A DNA stretch of 64,000 bases from Sulfitobacter sp. CW3 (lineage in GTDB: Bacteria; Pseudomonadota; Alphaproteobacteria; Rhodobacterales; Rhodobacteraceae). The notes under the pieces were generated by a model. That model was not told where the DNA came from, made no database searches, and saw nothing but the letters and a program-made list of their open reading frames with translations. Positions 51,970 to 60,655 of the stretch are shown one piece after another (position 1 is the stretch's first letter; every line of letters starts with the position of its first letter). The DNA lies in NCBI RefSeq assembly GCF_019392245.1, contig NZ_JAHXRL010000003.1:434001-498000 (forward strand), read 5' to 3'. The translations under genes and the position numbers were made by a program.

Positions 51970-52623
51970 ATGTCCGACTTTTCCGCCCGCCGCACGATGA
52001 TGGTTGATACGCAGGTTCGCCCCTCTGATGTGACAAAATTCCCTATCATTGATGCGATGCTGACCGTCGCGCGCGAGGATTACGTGCCCGCCGCACAACG
52101 CGAAGCGGCCTATCTGGGTGAGAATCTGAACTTGGGCGAGGGGCGCATTCTGCTTGAGCCACGGACGCTTGCGAAAATGCTGGACGCGCTGGCCATCGGC
52201 AACAACGATCTGGTTCTCGATATCGGTTGCGCCTACGGGTATTCGACCGCAGTGATTGCCCATATCGCCGAAGCCGTGGTTGCCGTCGAAGAAGACGAAC
52301 AAATGGCCCACGAGGCGCAGGAAATGCTAACAACTTCGTCAGTGGACAACGCGATTGTGCACACTGGCCCCCTGATCGAAGGGGCAGCCAAGCATGGCCC
52401 CTACGACGTTATCCTGATCCAGGGCGGTGTCGAGGTCGTGCCAGATGCAATCTTGGACCAGCTTAAGATTGGCGGCCGCATTGCCTGCATCTTTATGGCC
52501 GGCGTGTTGGGTGAAGTACGGATCGGTTACAAGAGTGATCACGGCGTCAGTTGGCGTGCAGACTTTAATGCCGGCGCGCCGGTGCTGAAAGGTTTCGTTC
52601 GCGAAAAGGCCTTCCAACTTTAA
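51970..52623 (+). CDS. Protein-L-isoaspartate O-methyltransferase family protein
   Basis: The 217-residue protein has the Pcm-like N-terminus (MMVDTQVRPSDVTKFPIIDAMLTVAREDYVPA) and SAM motif (LVLDIGCAYGYSTAVIAHIAEAVVAVEED). Family members repair isoaspartyl residues, but alphaproteobacterial copies next to tolC are often annotated only by homology. It lies 56 bases before tolC and the PopZ-like gene, a conserved Rhodobacterales arrangement. Confidence 0.88.
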   Translation: MSDFSARRTMMVDTQVRPSDVTKFPIIDAMLTVAREDYVPAAQREAAYLGENLNLGEGRILLEPRTLAKMLDALAIGNNDLVLDIGCAYGYSTAVIAHIAEAVVAVEEDEQMAHEAQEMLTTSSVDNAIVHTGPLIEGAAKHGPYDVILIQGGVEVVPDAILDQLKIGGRIACIFMAGVLGEVRIGYKSDHGVSWRADFNAGAPVLKGFVREKAFQL

Positions 52624-52679
52624 GAACGTAAATACACGGTCCCCTCGAATACTGGATCGAATTAAGAGAGTCTGATTTG

Positions 52680-54116
52680 ATGAAGCAGGAAAATAAAGCC
52701 CACGGTCTGCGCCGTACATTTGCGGCCGGTGTGATGGGCGTAGGTCTGTTGTTCCCAGTGGCGTCATGGTCCGAGACATTGGCCGACGCCTTGGTCGGCG
52801 CGTATAACAACTCTGGTCTGCTGGATCAGAATCGTGCCGTACTGCGCGCCGCCGACGAAGACGTGGGTATTGCCAAATCAGCGCTAAAGCCGGTTGTACA
52901 ATGGACCGCTAACGCCACCCAAAACGTCAACCGCTCCGTCAGTGCAGGATCGACCTTTGTCGCAGCTGGCACCCGGACAGATACGGATTCGCTGACGACA
53001 ACTGCCAACTTGATCGCGTCGCTTTTGGTCTATGATTTCGGTGCAACGCGCTATGGGATCGAGGCCGCCAAAGAAACTGTTTTGGCGACACGCGAAAACC
53101 TGATCAGCGTTGAACAGCAAATCCTGCTGCGGGCTGTTGACGCTTACATGAGCGTGATCCAGTCCCGGGAACTGGTGTCGCTGCGCGAAAACAACGTGCG
53201 CTTGCTGACCCAGGAATTGCGCGCCGCGCGTGACCGCTTTGAAGTGGGCGAAGTCACCCGGACCGATGTTGCCTTGGCCGAAGCACAGCTTGCGCAAGCG
53301 CGCAGCGGTCTTGCTGGTGCGCAGGGCGATCTGATCTCGGCAAAGGCCTATTTCAAGGTTGCCGTTGGCCGCGAGCCGGGAAATCTAACCGCGCCGCCCA
53401 GCTTGCCGAGCATTTCGGATATTCGCACAGCCAAAGCGTTGGCCGTGCGCAGCCACCCGGATATTTTGGCCGTGCAACATCAGGTCGCCGCAGCTGAGCT
53501 TTTGATCCGCAGAAGCGTCGCCGCCATGGAACCGCAGGTTTCCGTTCAGGGGTCTTTGGGCGTGACCGAGACATTCGACTCGCAATCGTCAAGCCGCAGC
53601 GGTTCGGTGGGTCTGCAACTGAGCCAGACGATTTACCAAGGCGGTGCGTTGTCGGCGGGGGTTCGTAAGAACCGTGCGCAACGCGACGCACAACGTGGCA
53701 ACCTGCATGTGGTTGTGAAAGACGTCGAACGTGCGGTCAGTGACGCTTATGCGGGTCTTGCCGCATCGCGTGCCCAGATCGAAGCATCGCAACGCCAAGT
53801 AAGCGCCGCAAGAATCGCGTTCCAGGGTGTACGTGAAGAGGCGGCCTTGGGCGCACGCACCACATTGGATGTGTTGGACGCCGAGCAATCCTTGTTGGAT
53901 GCGCAATCAAGCAGCGTCACGGCACAGACCCAAATATATGTGACAGCCTATTCGGTTTTGCAGGCGACAGGCCAGTTGACGGCCCGCAATCTAAAGTTGC
54001 CTGTGCAGGTTTATGACCCTGCCGCCTATTATAATCTGGTCAAAGACAGCCCTGCAAAATTGTCTAAAGAAGGCAAGCAACTGGACCGCGTTCTACGTGC
54101 GCTGCAAAAGGACTGA
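52680..54116 (+). CDS. tolC: TolC-family outer membrane efflux channel
   Basis: The 478-residue precursor has an N-terminal signal segment (LRRTFAAGVMGVGLLFPVASWSETLADAL) and two repeated OEP halves with long coiled-coil segments (LLTQELRAARDRFEVGEVTRTDVALAEAQLAQARSGLAGAQGDL; VREEAALGARTTLDVLDAEQSLLDAQSS). TolC trimers form the outer-membrane duct for RND and type I exporters; the RND pair at 11.5-15.8 kb is one candidate partner. I chose ATG 52680, with GAGAG upstream, over TTG 52677. Confidence 0.93.
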   Translation: MKQENKAHGLRRTFAAGVMGVGLLFPVASWSETLADALVGAYNNSGLLDQNRAVLRAADEDVGIAKSALKPVVQWTANATQNVNRSVSAGSTFVAAGTRTDTDSLTTTANLIASLLVYDFGATRYGIEAAKETVLATRENLISVEQQILLRAVDAYMSVIQSRELVSLRENNVRLLTQELRAARDRFEVGEVTRTDVALAEAQLAQARSGLAGAQGDLISAKAYFKVAVGREPGNLTAPPSLPSISDIRTAKALAVRSHPDILAVQHQVAAAELLIRRSVAAMEPQVSVQGSLGVTETFDSQSSSRSGSVGLQLSQTIYQGGALSAGVRKNRAQRDAQRGNLHVVVKDVERAVSDAYAGLAASRAQIEASQRQVSAARIAFQGVREEAALGARTTLDVLDAEQSLLDAQSSSVTAQTQIYVTAYSVLQATGQLTARNLKLPVQVYDPAAYYNLVKDSPAKLSKEGKQLDRVLRALQKD

Positions 54117-54192
54117 CAATTTTTACGACGGTGTTGTGAGAATCTCCGCCATCGCCTAAGTTGTTTAGTTATGAATGAATGGTTGTTGAATT

Positions 54193-55035
54193 ATGTCTGA
54201 TGCTGTTTCCAATGCAGAAGTAGAGGACGTGCTGTCTTCCATACGCCGACTGGTGTCTGAAAACAGACGTCCGGTGGGTCAGGTCAAGGAAAGCACGCCT
54301 TCGGAAGAGAAGCTGGTGCTGACCCCTTCGTTGCGGGTTTCCAATGACGCCCCCATCGGGGATGCCCATCGCAAGCCAGCATTCGTTGAAACCACCGATC
54401 GCGACAATGGCGCGAAAACCGTGGGCGATCAGGCGGCTGATGCTGATCCTGTGGACGCCGCGCCTGTCGAAGCTGTTGCTGTTGATGATGCGGGGCAGTT
54501 CGACACAGTGACCTCGTTCAAGCAGCGCTCTGGTATTTTGAACCTTGGCGCGTCGGAACTGGTGGATGACGAGGCCAAGCCCAGCGGATCTGATCGGTTG
54601 AGCGCCAAGATCGCGGCGCTTGAAACCGCCATTGGGCGTATTTCAGACGGATGGGACGCTGAAGAGCGTGAAGTAAGTGAATTTGTGTCTGCCGAACCGC
54701 TTGCCATGGCGTGGGAAGATGACGTCGAGCTTGACGCAACCGGTGCGCCGATCCCTGCATCAAAAAGCCAAGAGACGTCACAAGCGGCACCTGAGCCCGT
54801 TGAGAATATCGTTGAGGCGGCACCTTATGTTGAGGAAGACGATTCCGCCTCGCAGGACACTGCCAAGGGCTTTGGTGCTGACGAATATTTTGACGAGGAC
54901 ATGCTGCGCGACTTGGTCGAAGAGATTGTCCGCAAAGAGCTGCAAGGCGCGTTGGGTGAGCGTATCACCCGCAACGTGCGCAAGCTGGTTCGCCGCGAAG
55001 TCCACCGCGCATTAACGGCTCAAGATCTCGAATAA
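54193..55035 (+). CDS. PopZ-like polar organizing protein (DUF2497)
   Basis: The 280-residue protein has the PopZ layout: a short N-terminal helix (EVEDVLSSIRRLVSENRR), a long acidic, Ala/Pro-rich disordered middle, and the conserved DUF2497 C-terminal helices (EYFDEDMLRDLVEEIVRKELQGALGERITRNVRKLVRREVHRAL). PopZ self-assembles at cell poles and anchors the chromosome origin region through ParB. The gene follows tolC by 76 bases. The valS gene often found next is absent here. Confidence 0.85.
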   Translation: MSDAVSNAEVEDVLSSIRRLVSENRRPVGQVKESTPSEEKLVLTPSLRVSNDAPIGDAHRKPAFVETTDRDNGAKTVGDQAADADPVDAAPVEAVAVDDAGQFDTVTSFKQRSGILNLGASELVDDEAKPSGSDRLSAKIAALETAIGRISDGWDAEEREVSEFVSAEPLAMAWEDDVELDATGAPIPASKSQETSQAAPEPVENIVEAAPYVEEDDSASQDTAKGFGADEYFDEDMLRDLVEEIVRKELQGALGERITRNVRKLVRREVHRALTAQDLE

Positions 55036-55132
55036 CGATCCCGCTGCTTAGGGGATTATGACGGCATCTGCGCGGGCAGGTGCCGTTTTTGTTTGGGACA
55101 TGCTTTTGGGTGGTCAGCCCTGCATGCAATAA

Positions 55133-55164
55133 AAAAAGACGCGGCCCCGAGGCCGCGTCTTTTT
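55133..55164. terminator. Bidirectional terminator between convergent popZ-like gene and DUF6280-like gene
   Basis: A perfect 14-bp stem (55133-55146 and 55151-55164) has a CCGA loop. Five A at the left and five T at the right of the GC core act as U-tracts on both strands. Confidence 0.9.
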
Positions 55165-55186
55165 AGCACTGAAATTTTTAAGTAGA

Positions 55187-55507
55187 TCAGGCTGCTTCGG
55201 CTTGTTGCGCCGCATGGCGACGTTCTGACTCTTCGCGAGACAGGGCAACAGATGTACGTACACCTTTACCGACAAAATCCATCAGGCCGGACACAACACG
55301 TTCGTTCGGGTCGATACCGGCACAGCTCAACACTTCACGACCGTCGCGCGAACGCGCCCAGCGTGCAATCTGCTCAGGACCGTTGCCATATTTCTTGTCA
55401 TCGGCAATTGCATCGTCCAATGCTGCCAGTACCACGGCAGCAAAAAGTTTGCGGGCACGGTTACCTTGCTCATTGTTAAAGGCAGTGCCATCAACGAAAT
55501 CTTTCAT
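55187..55507 (-). CDS. Small conserved Rhodobacterales protein (DUF6280-like)
   Basis: The 106-residue protein (MKDFVDGTAFNNEQGNRARKLFAAVVLAALDDAIADDKKYG, then RWARSRDGREVLSCAGIDPNERVVSGLMDFV) looks like a small family restricted to Rhodobacteraceae, which I recall as DUF6280. It is helical, soluble and ends in a charged Ala/Gln tail. No function is known. It is convergent with the PopZ-like gene. Confidence 0.78.
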   Translation of the reverse strand: MKDFVDGTAFNNEQGNRARKLFAAVVLAALDDAIADDKKYGNGPEQIARWARSRDGREVLSCAGIDPNERVVSGLMDFVGKGVRTSVALSREESERRHAAQQAEAA

Positions 55508-55727
55508 CTCGTCGTCCTTTCTATTATTCTTGCTCTTGTCATTTAGGCGAGGCGTTCCTTATGACTGAAAGAGCGCGATTCGGATACACATATTTTGCAT
55601 ATCACCTATGCATTCAGTACATGGCTCTTTGCGCTTTTGGCAGGCGCTTGGCTGCCTTGCGTGGCCAGTTCTTAGAAGATATAGGTCGCCTGAATTATTC
55701 TTCAACATTTTGCCATGGTGCCACCAA

Positions 55728-56291
55728 ATGCCTAAGATCAATGGAAACGAAATTCGTCCCGGAAACGTGCTTGAGCACAACGGTGGTCTTTGGGCTGCGG
55801 TTAAGGTTGATCACGTCAAACCGGGCAAGGGCGGAGCCTTTGCACAAGTCGAGATGCGCAACCTGCGCAACGGGTCGAAACTGAACGAACGCTTTCGCAG
55901 CGCGGACAAGGTTGAAAAGGTCCGTCTTGTGCAGAAAGACCAACAATTCCTATACGAAGACGCAGGAATGCTGGTTTTGATGGACACGGAAACCTACGAT
56001 CAAGTGCAGCTGTCGGCGGAACTTTTGGGCGAGCGTCGCCCGTTTTTGCAAGACGGTATGATGGTCGTTGTCGAGTATCACGAGGACGAAGCGCTGAACG
56101 CTTCCTTGCCACAAAAAGTGACCTGCAAGATCGTCGAGACCGAGCCGGTCGTCAAAGGCCAGACTGCTGCGAATTCTTTCAAGCCAGCGATCTTGGATAA
56201 TGGTGTCAAAGTGATGGTACCACCCTTCGTCGGCCAAGACGAAGACATCATCGTAAACACCGAAACGATGGAATATTCCGAGCGCGCCTAA
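55728..56291 (+). CDS. efp: Translation elongation factor P
   Basis: EF-P relieves ribosome stalling at polyproline stretches. The 187-residue product has KOW/EFP-N ([46 protein letters not shown]) with the loop Lys at position 34, the modification site in many bacteria. It ends with the OB domain and [29 protein letters not shown]. The start at 55728 gives the standard EF-P length; upstream in-frame starts add non-conserved sequence. A terminator follows directly. Confidence 0.95.
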   Translation: MPKINGNEIRPGNVLEHNGGLWAAVKVDHVKPGKGGAFAQVEMRNLRNGSKLNERFRSADKVEKVRLVQKDQQFLYEDAGMLVLMDTETYDQVQLSAELLGERRPFLQDGMMVVVEYHEDEALNASLPQKVTCKIVETEPVVKGQTAANSFKPAILDNGVKVMVPPFVGQDEDIIVNTETMEYSERA

Positions 56292-56331
56292 CGCTCGAAA
56301 TTGACCCCACGTCAAGACCGCGCCGAATTGC

Positions 56332-56358
56332 AAAGCCCCGGATCAACCGGGGCTTTTT
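56332..56358 (+). terminator. Intrinsic terminator of efp
   Basis: A 10-bp stem (AAAGCCCCGG, ATCAA loop, CCGGGGCTTT) is followed by two more T. It is 41 bases after the efp stop. The remaining 240 bases to the amidohydrolase have no credible gene. Confidence 0.85.
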
Positions 56359-56598
56359 GCTGTCTGAGGGGCGGCGTCAGGTCAGGATTATGGCACGCTG
56401 CGCGACAATAGTTGCCGTTTTGCAACATCGCTTTCCCGCTGGCGCGGCATCCCTAGCACAACATGGCAGAGAAATTCCGACGGCTTTTATGGGCACGGCA
56501 GATCTGTCGGTGCCCGCGCTTTGGCGCTTTGTCGGGCGGTAAAACTGTTTTTCGCCTGAACCAAGCTGTTATAGCTGTTCGGGGAGATAGGGGGAATC

Positions 56599-58224
56599 AT
56601 GTCAGACATCGTTGTTTTTGCGGCCAAAAAGATCATCACAATGGACATCAACCGGATGGAAGCGACCCATGTCGCGGTCCGTGACGGAGAGATATTGGCG
56701 GTGGGTGACGCCACCTGCGCTGACCAGTGGGGCGCTGTGACCCATGATGACAGCCTGAAAGACGCGGTGCTGATGCCCGGTTTCATCGAAGGGCATGCGC
56801 ATATGATGGCCGGCGCGATGTGGGAATATGCCTATGCGGGGTATCACGACCGGATCGACCCCGATGGCAAGCTGTGGCGGGGTATGGCGGATAATGACGC
56901 GGTGATTGGCGGGCTGCGCGATTACGCAGAAACGCTGGATGACGACGCGCCGCTGGTCGGCTGGGGGTTTGACCCGATTTTCCTGACGTCAGAGCGGCTG
57001 AGCAAAAAGCATCTCGATCAGATCAGCGCAACGCGTCCCATCGCCATCATTTACTCGAATTTCCACCTGATGTGTGTGAATTCGGCCGCGCTTGAGATGG
57101 CAGGGTTCGATCAGACCACCAACGCCGAAGGCGTGATCAAAGGGCCCGACGGCCAGCCCACGGGCGAATTGCAGGAAATGGCGGCCATGTTCCCGGTCAT
57201 GCGGCGCTTGGGGATCGACTTTCGCGGCCTAAGCCAGAAAGAAGCCTCCATCCGTGCCTATGCAGATGTGTCGCGCCGGGCCGGTGTGACCACGGTCACC
57301 GATCTTTATTCCCAGATGGAGGAAGACGATCTGACCACCATGCTGCGCGTAACCGGCGCGGATGATTTCCCGCTGCGCATCGTGCCAGCCTTGGGCGCGA
57401 TGGAGGGGCCGAAAGCCATTGCAGACAAGGCGCAGGCGCTTGCAAAACGCAGCACCGACAAGCTGCGGCTGGGGGCGGTTAAACTAATGACAGATGGCGC
57501 GATCCAAGGTTGGACCGCACGGGTCAAAAGCCCCGGCTATGTGGGCGGGCAGCCCAACGGCATTTGGAACACCCCGCCCGAGACGATCTTTGCGCTGGTC
57601 GAAGAATTGAACAGCCGTGGCATCCAGATGCATATCCACGTGAACGGGGACGAGGCTGCCGAGGTGACGTTGAACGCGATCGAGGCTGCGCTGCGCAAGA
57701 ACCCTTGGGCAGGGCACCGTCATGTCCTTCAGCATTGCCAGTTGATGGGCCGTGATTTGTTTACGCGGGCCGCTGATATGGGGGTGTGCTGCAACATCTT
57801 TTCCAACCACGTCCATTACTTTGGCGATCAGCACGTGGCACTGACCATCGGCCGCGACCGCGCTGAACGCATGGACGGATCGCGCAGCGCGATTGATGCA
57901 GGGGTGAACATCGCGATCCATTCAGATGCACCCGTAACGCCCATGGCACCATTATTCACCGCATGGTGCGCCGTGAACCGGCAGACCATGTCGGGGCGCA
58001 CATTGGGCCCCGCACAGTGCATCGACGTCGAAGAAGCGCTGTTCGCCATCACCATGGGGGCCGCCTATACGTTGAAGCTGGACAGCGAGATTGGCAGCAT
58101 CGAGACAGGCAAACGCGCCGATTTCGTGGCTTTGGGCGATGATCCATTGGCCGTTGATCCGATGGCGCTAAAGGATGTGCCGATACTGGGGACGGTCTTT
58201 GGGGGCCGTGTTCACCTGCTATGA
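56599..58224 (+). CDS. Amidohydrolase family protein (YtcJ-like)
   Basis: The 541-residue enzyme is a metal-dependent amidohydrolase of the YtcJ group: VLMPGFIEGHAHMMAGAMWEY (HxH metal pair), KLMTDGAIQGWTARV, QMHIHVNGDEAAEVTLNAIE (later His ligands) and AIHSDAPVTPMAPLF with the catalytic Asp. It would hydrolyse a C-N bond of unknown substrate. GGGGAGATAGGGGG lies before the start. The stop overlaps the CobW GTPase gene (ATGA). Confidence 0.9.
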   Translation: MSDIVVFAAKKIITMDINRMEATHVAVRDGEILAVGDATCADQWGAVTHDDSLKDAVLMPGFIEGHAHMMAGAMWEYAYAGYHDRIDPDGKLWRGMADNDAVIGGLRDYAETLDDDAPLVGWGFDPIFLTSERLSKKHLDQISATRPIAIIYSNFHLMCVNSAALEMAGFDQTTNAEGVIKGPDGQPTGELQEMAAMFPVMRRLGIDFRGLSQKEASIRAYADVSRRAGVTTVTDLYSQMEEDDLTTMLRVTGADDFPLRIVPALGAMEGPKAIADKAQALAKRSTDKLRLGAVKLMTDGAIQGWTARVKSPGYVGGQPNGIWNTPPETIFALVEELNSRGIQMHIHVNGDEAAEVTLNAIEAALRKNPWAGHRHVLQHCQLMGRDLFTRAADMGVCCNIFSNHVHYFGDQHVALTIGRDRAERMDGSRSAIDAGVNIAIHSDAPVTPMAPLFTAWCAVNRQTMSGRTLGPAQCIDVEEALFAITMGAAYTLKLDSEIGSIETGKRADFVALGDDPLAVDPMALKDVPILGTVFGGRVHLL

Positions 58225-59096
58225 AGCCACGCCTGCCACTGACTGTGATCTCGGGCTATTTGGGCGCGGGTAAGACCACCTTGATCAACCGGTTGCTGGC
58301 CGAGGATCACGGCTTGAAACTGATGGTGATGGTCAATGATTTCGGTGCGATCAATATCGACGCGGCGCTGATCGCAGAGGCCGGTGAAGACACGATGACC
58401 CTGACCAACGGCTGCGTGTGCTGCACAATGGGCAACGATCTGTTCATGGCCATCGGGGATGTGCTGGATCGCGCGCAGCGCCCCGACCATCTGGTGATCG
58501 AAGCGTCGGGCATAGCAGACCCCGCGCGCATCGCCCAAGTGGCGCAGGCCGAGCCGGATTTGGCCTATGGTGGCATTGCGACTGTGGTGGACGGCCCGAG
58601 TTATGACGTTTTGGCGCGCGACGGGCAGATTGGCGCGCAGGTCGCCGGGCAGGTCAACGCCGCTGATCTGGTGTTGATCAGCAAGCAAGTTGTACCCGAT
58701 CCGGGACTGGCATTGCGGTTACAGGTACAGTCACGGGCGTTGGTGGTGGACCTGGCGCAGGTGGCCAGTGTGGCCCCGATTGTTTTCGGGGTGGCTGAAC
58801 GGGCGGTGCCGAATATTTCCATGGCCCAGCACGCCGCCTATGTGGGGTGGAGTGATAGCAGTGAAGTGGCGCTGGAGTACCCAGCGTTGATGGAAAAGTT
58901 GCAGAACCGCCCGGAAGGCCTGTTTCGTTTCAAAGGGTTTGTTGTCCATGATCGTACAAGCAGTTGGGAAGTACACTGCGTTGGTGCCAGCGTGAATGTA
59001 AAGCCGGTCAAGGCCGCGCAGGCGACCCAAGTTGTGGGGATAGGCTTAAAGACACAAACAAGTGCGGCAGAGATCTCAACATGGTGGCACAGCTAA
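58221..59096 (+). CDS. CobW-family GTP-binding protein (metal chaperone)
   Basis: The 291-residue G3E GTPase has Walker A (ISGYLGAGKTTLINRLL), the metal-binding CVCCTMGN (CxCC), LVIEASGIADPARIAQVA (Walker B region) and SKQ in a nucleotide-base contact region. COG0523 proteins deliver zinc or another metal to enzymes. Translational coupling to a metal-dependent amidohydrolase suggests it loads that enzyme with metal; this is inference. Confidence 0.92.
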   Translation: MKPRLPLTVISGYLGAGKTTLINRLLAEDHGLKLMVMVNDFGAINIDAALIAEAGEDTMTLTNGCVCCTMGNDLFMAIGDVLDRAQRPDHLVIEASGIADPARIAQVAQAEPDLAYGGIATVVDGPSYDVLARDGQIGAQVAGQVNAADLVLISKQVVPDPGLALRLQVQSRALVVDLAQVASVAPIVFGVAERAVPNISMAQHAAYVGWSDSSEVALEYPALMEKLQNRPEGLFRFKGFVVHDRTSSWEVHCVGASVNVKPVKAAQATQVVGIGLKTQTSAAEISTWWHS

Positions 59097-59105
59097 AGCG
59101 CAGAC

Positions 59106-59124
59106 GGAGTTTTTCAAAAACTCC
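59106..59124. terminator. Palindrome between convergent genes
   Basis: GGAGTTTTT and AAAAACTCC form perfect 9-bp arms with a one-base centre, 9 bases after the CobW stop, and a further partly symmetrical A/T repeat follows. It closely resembles 777-795. Confidence 0.6.
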
Positions 59125-59158
59125 GAGCCAAAATTTTTGAAAAACTTTGATCCCCGCC

Positions 59159-59902
59159 TTAGCCGTCTGTCACCATCGTGACGGTTGCGCCATCTGCCTG
59201 CATCGCCGCTGTTGCGCGGTCGTAGCGCAGATAGGCCAATGCCTCGGTGCCCGCTTGCGTGAACACAGTGCCGGCGGGTTTGCCGTTTGCCGAAATCTCG
59301 GTGCCTGCAGCTACCGGCGCGCTGATCTGGACCTTGGCCAGCCCTTTGCGCAGTTCTGTCTTATGCTTCATCCGCGCGGTTACTTCCTGGCCCACATAGC
59401 AGCCTTTGCGGAAATCAACGCCGTTCAGCCGCTCAAAACCCATTTCCAGAATAAAGCTGTCTGGCGTCAGTTCGGCCCCGCTTTCGGGGATCATGTGCGA
59501 GACGCGCAAAGCATCCCAATCGGTCATGTCATCGGTCTGCGGGGCATCGCGGTAGGCGCGCCAGCCCATGTTCGGGTCGCGCGGATCGGCGTAGCCATCG
59601 GTGGGCGCGTCGCCCAAGCCACGGTGCAGATACAGGCCGCTGGCCTCGATCTTCACATCGGCGCGCAGTTTGTACATGCTCAGCCGTTGCACCAGTGCAT
59701 CGGCGCTGGCTTCGGTGACATCCAGCAGCACAGCATCGCCCTCTGCGGATAAAAAGAAATCAACGATGAACTTGCCTTGCGGGGTCAAAAGCGCCGCGTA
59801 GATCGGGCCTTGGTCCAGCTTGTTTACGTCATTTGTGACAAGCCCCTGCAGAAAGCTGAGGGTATCTGCACCGGATAGTTTCAGGATGCGGCGGTCGTTC
59901 AT
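59159..59902 (-). CDS. ygfZ: Folate-dependent Fe-S cluster protein YgfZ
   Basis: YgfZ supports assembly or repair of Fe-S clusters using tetrahydrofolate. The 247-residue product has the GcvT-like N-terminus (RRILKLSGADTLSFLQGLVTNDVNKL) and the family signature GCYVGQEVTARMKHK containing the conserved Cys. I chose ATG 59902 because AAGGAAAAG lies upstream; the longer frame reads antisense into the next gene. It is divergent from the glycosyltransferase gene. Confidence 0.9.
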   Translation of the reverse strand: MNDRRILKLSGADTLSFLQGLVTNDVNKLDQGPIYAALLTPQGKFIVDFFLSAEGDAVLLDVTEASADALVQRLSMYKLRADVKIEASGLYLHRGLGDAPTDGYADPRDPNMGWRAYRDAPQTDDMTDWDALRVSHMIPESGAELTPDSFILEMGFERLNGVDFRKGCYVGQEVTARMKHKTELRKGLAKVQISAPVAAGTEISANGKPAGTVFTQAGTEALAYLRYDRATAAMQADGATVTMVTDG

Positions 59903-59968
59903 ATCGCTTTTCCTTGCGTTTGATGGCATGACATATATCAGGCCGACCAAAAGCCGAAAGGGGCAACC

Positions 59969-60643
59969 ATGCCTGCGCCAATAACCGTGATCATTCCGAC
60001 GCTGAATGCGGAGCACAGCCTGACCGGCTGTTTGACTGCGTTGATGGAGGGGGTTGATGCCGGGCTGATCTGCGAACTGATTGTGTCAGATGGCGGATCG
60101 GAGGATGCAACGCGGGTTGTCGCGGATGCGTGGGGGGCTGAAATCATCGAAGGTGACGCATCGCGCGGCGGGCAATTGCGCCGGGGCTGTGCCAAGGCCA
60201 AAGGCGAATGGTTGCTGATATTGCATGCTGACACGCAGCTGGATCAAGGTTGGACCGGCCCGGTGATCGCACATCTGAAGGGACGCAAGGCCGGGTGGTT
60301 TCGGCTGCGGTTTAACAGCACCGGGTTTGCCGCGCGGTTTGTCGCTGGATGGGCGCATCTGCGCAGCCTGATGGGGTTGCCTTACGGCGATCAGGGGTTG
60401 TTGGTGCCGCGTGCGTTGTATCAGTCTGTGGGCGGCTATCCCGATCAGCCGCTGATGGAGGACGTGGCGATGGCGCGGCTGCTCAAGGGGCAGCTGGCGG
60501 GCATTGACTGTGCTGCGATCACATCGGCTGAGAAATATCACACCGCCGGATGGTTACGCCGAGGCGGGTGTAATATCTGGACGTTGATCCGGTATTTTGC
60601 AGGGGTATCCCCGCAAAAGCTGGCCAAGGCCTACGCCAAATAG
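59969..60643 (+). CDS. Family 2 glycosyltransferase (TIGR04283, arsenosugar-type)
   Basis: The 224-residue protein has the GT2 start ITVIIPTLNAEHSLTGCLTAL, VSDGGSEDATRVVA, ILHADTQLDQGW (DxD-like HAD) and PYGDQGLLVPRALYQSVGGYPDQPLMEDVAMARLL. This matches TIGR04283, a family named from arsenosugar gene sets. No companion arsenosugar genes are seen here, so the specific product is not assured. Confidence 0.87.
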   Translation: MPAPITVIIPTLNAEHSLTGCLTALMEGVDAGLICELIVSDGGSEDATRVVADAWGAEIIEGDASRGGQLRRGCAKAKGEWLLILHADTQLDQGWTGPVIAHLKGRKAGWFRLRFNSTGFAARFVAGWAHLRSLMGLPYGDQGLLVPRALYQSVGGYPDQPLMEDVAMARLLKGQLAGIDCAAITSAEKYHTAGWLRRGGCNIWTLIRYFAGVSPQKLAKAYAK

Positions 60644-60655
60644 CGCGCCGTTGAT

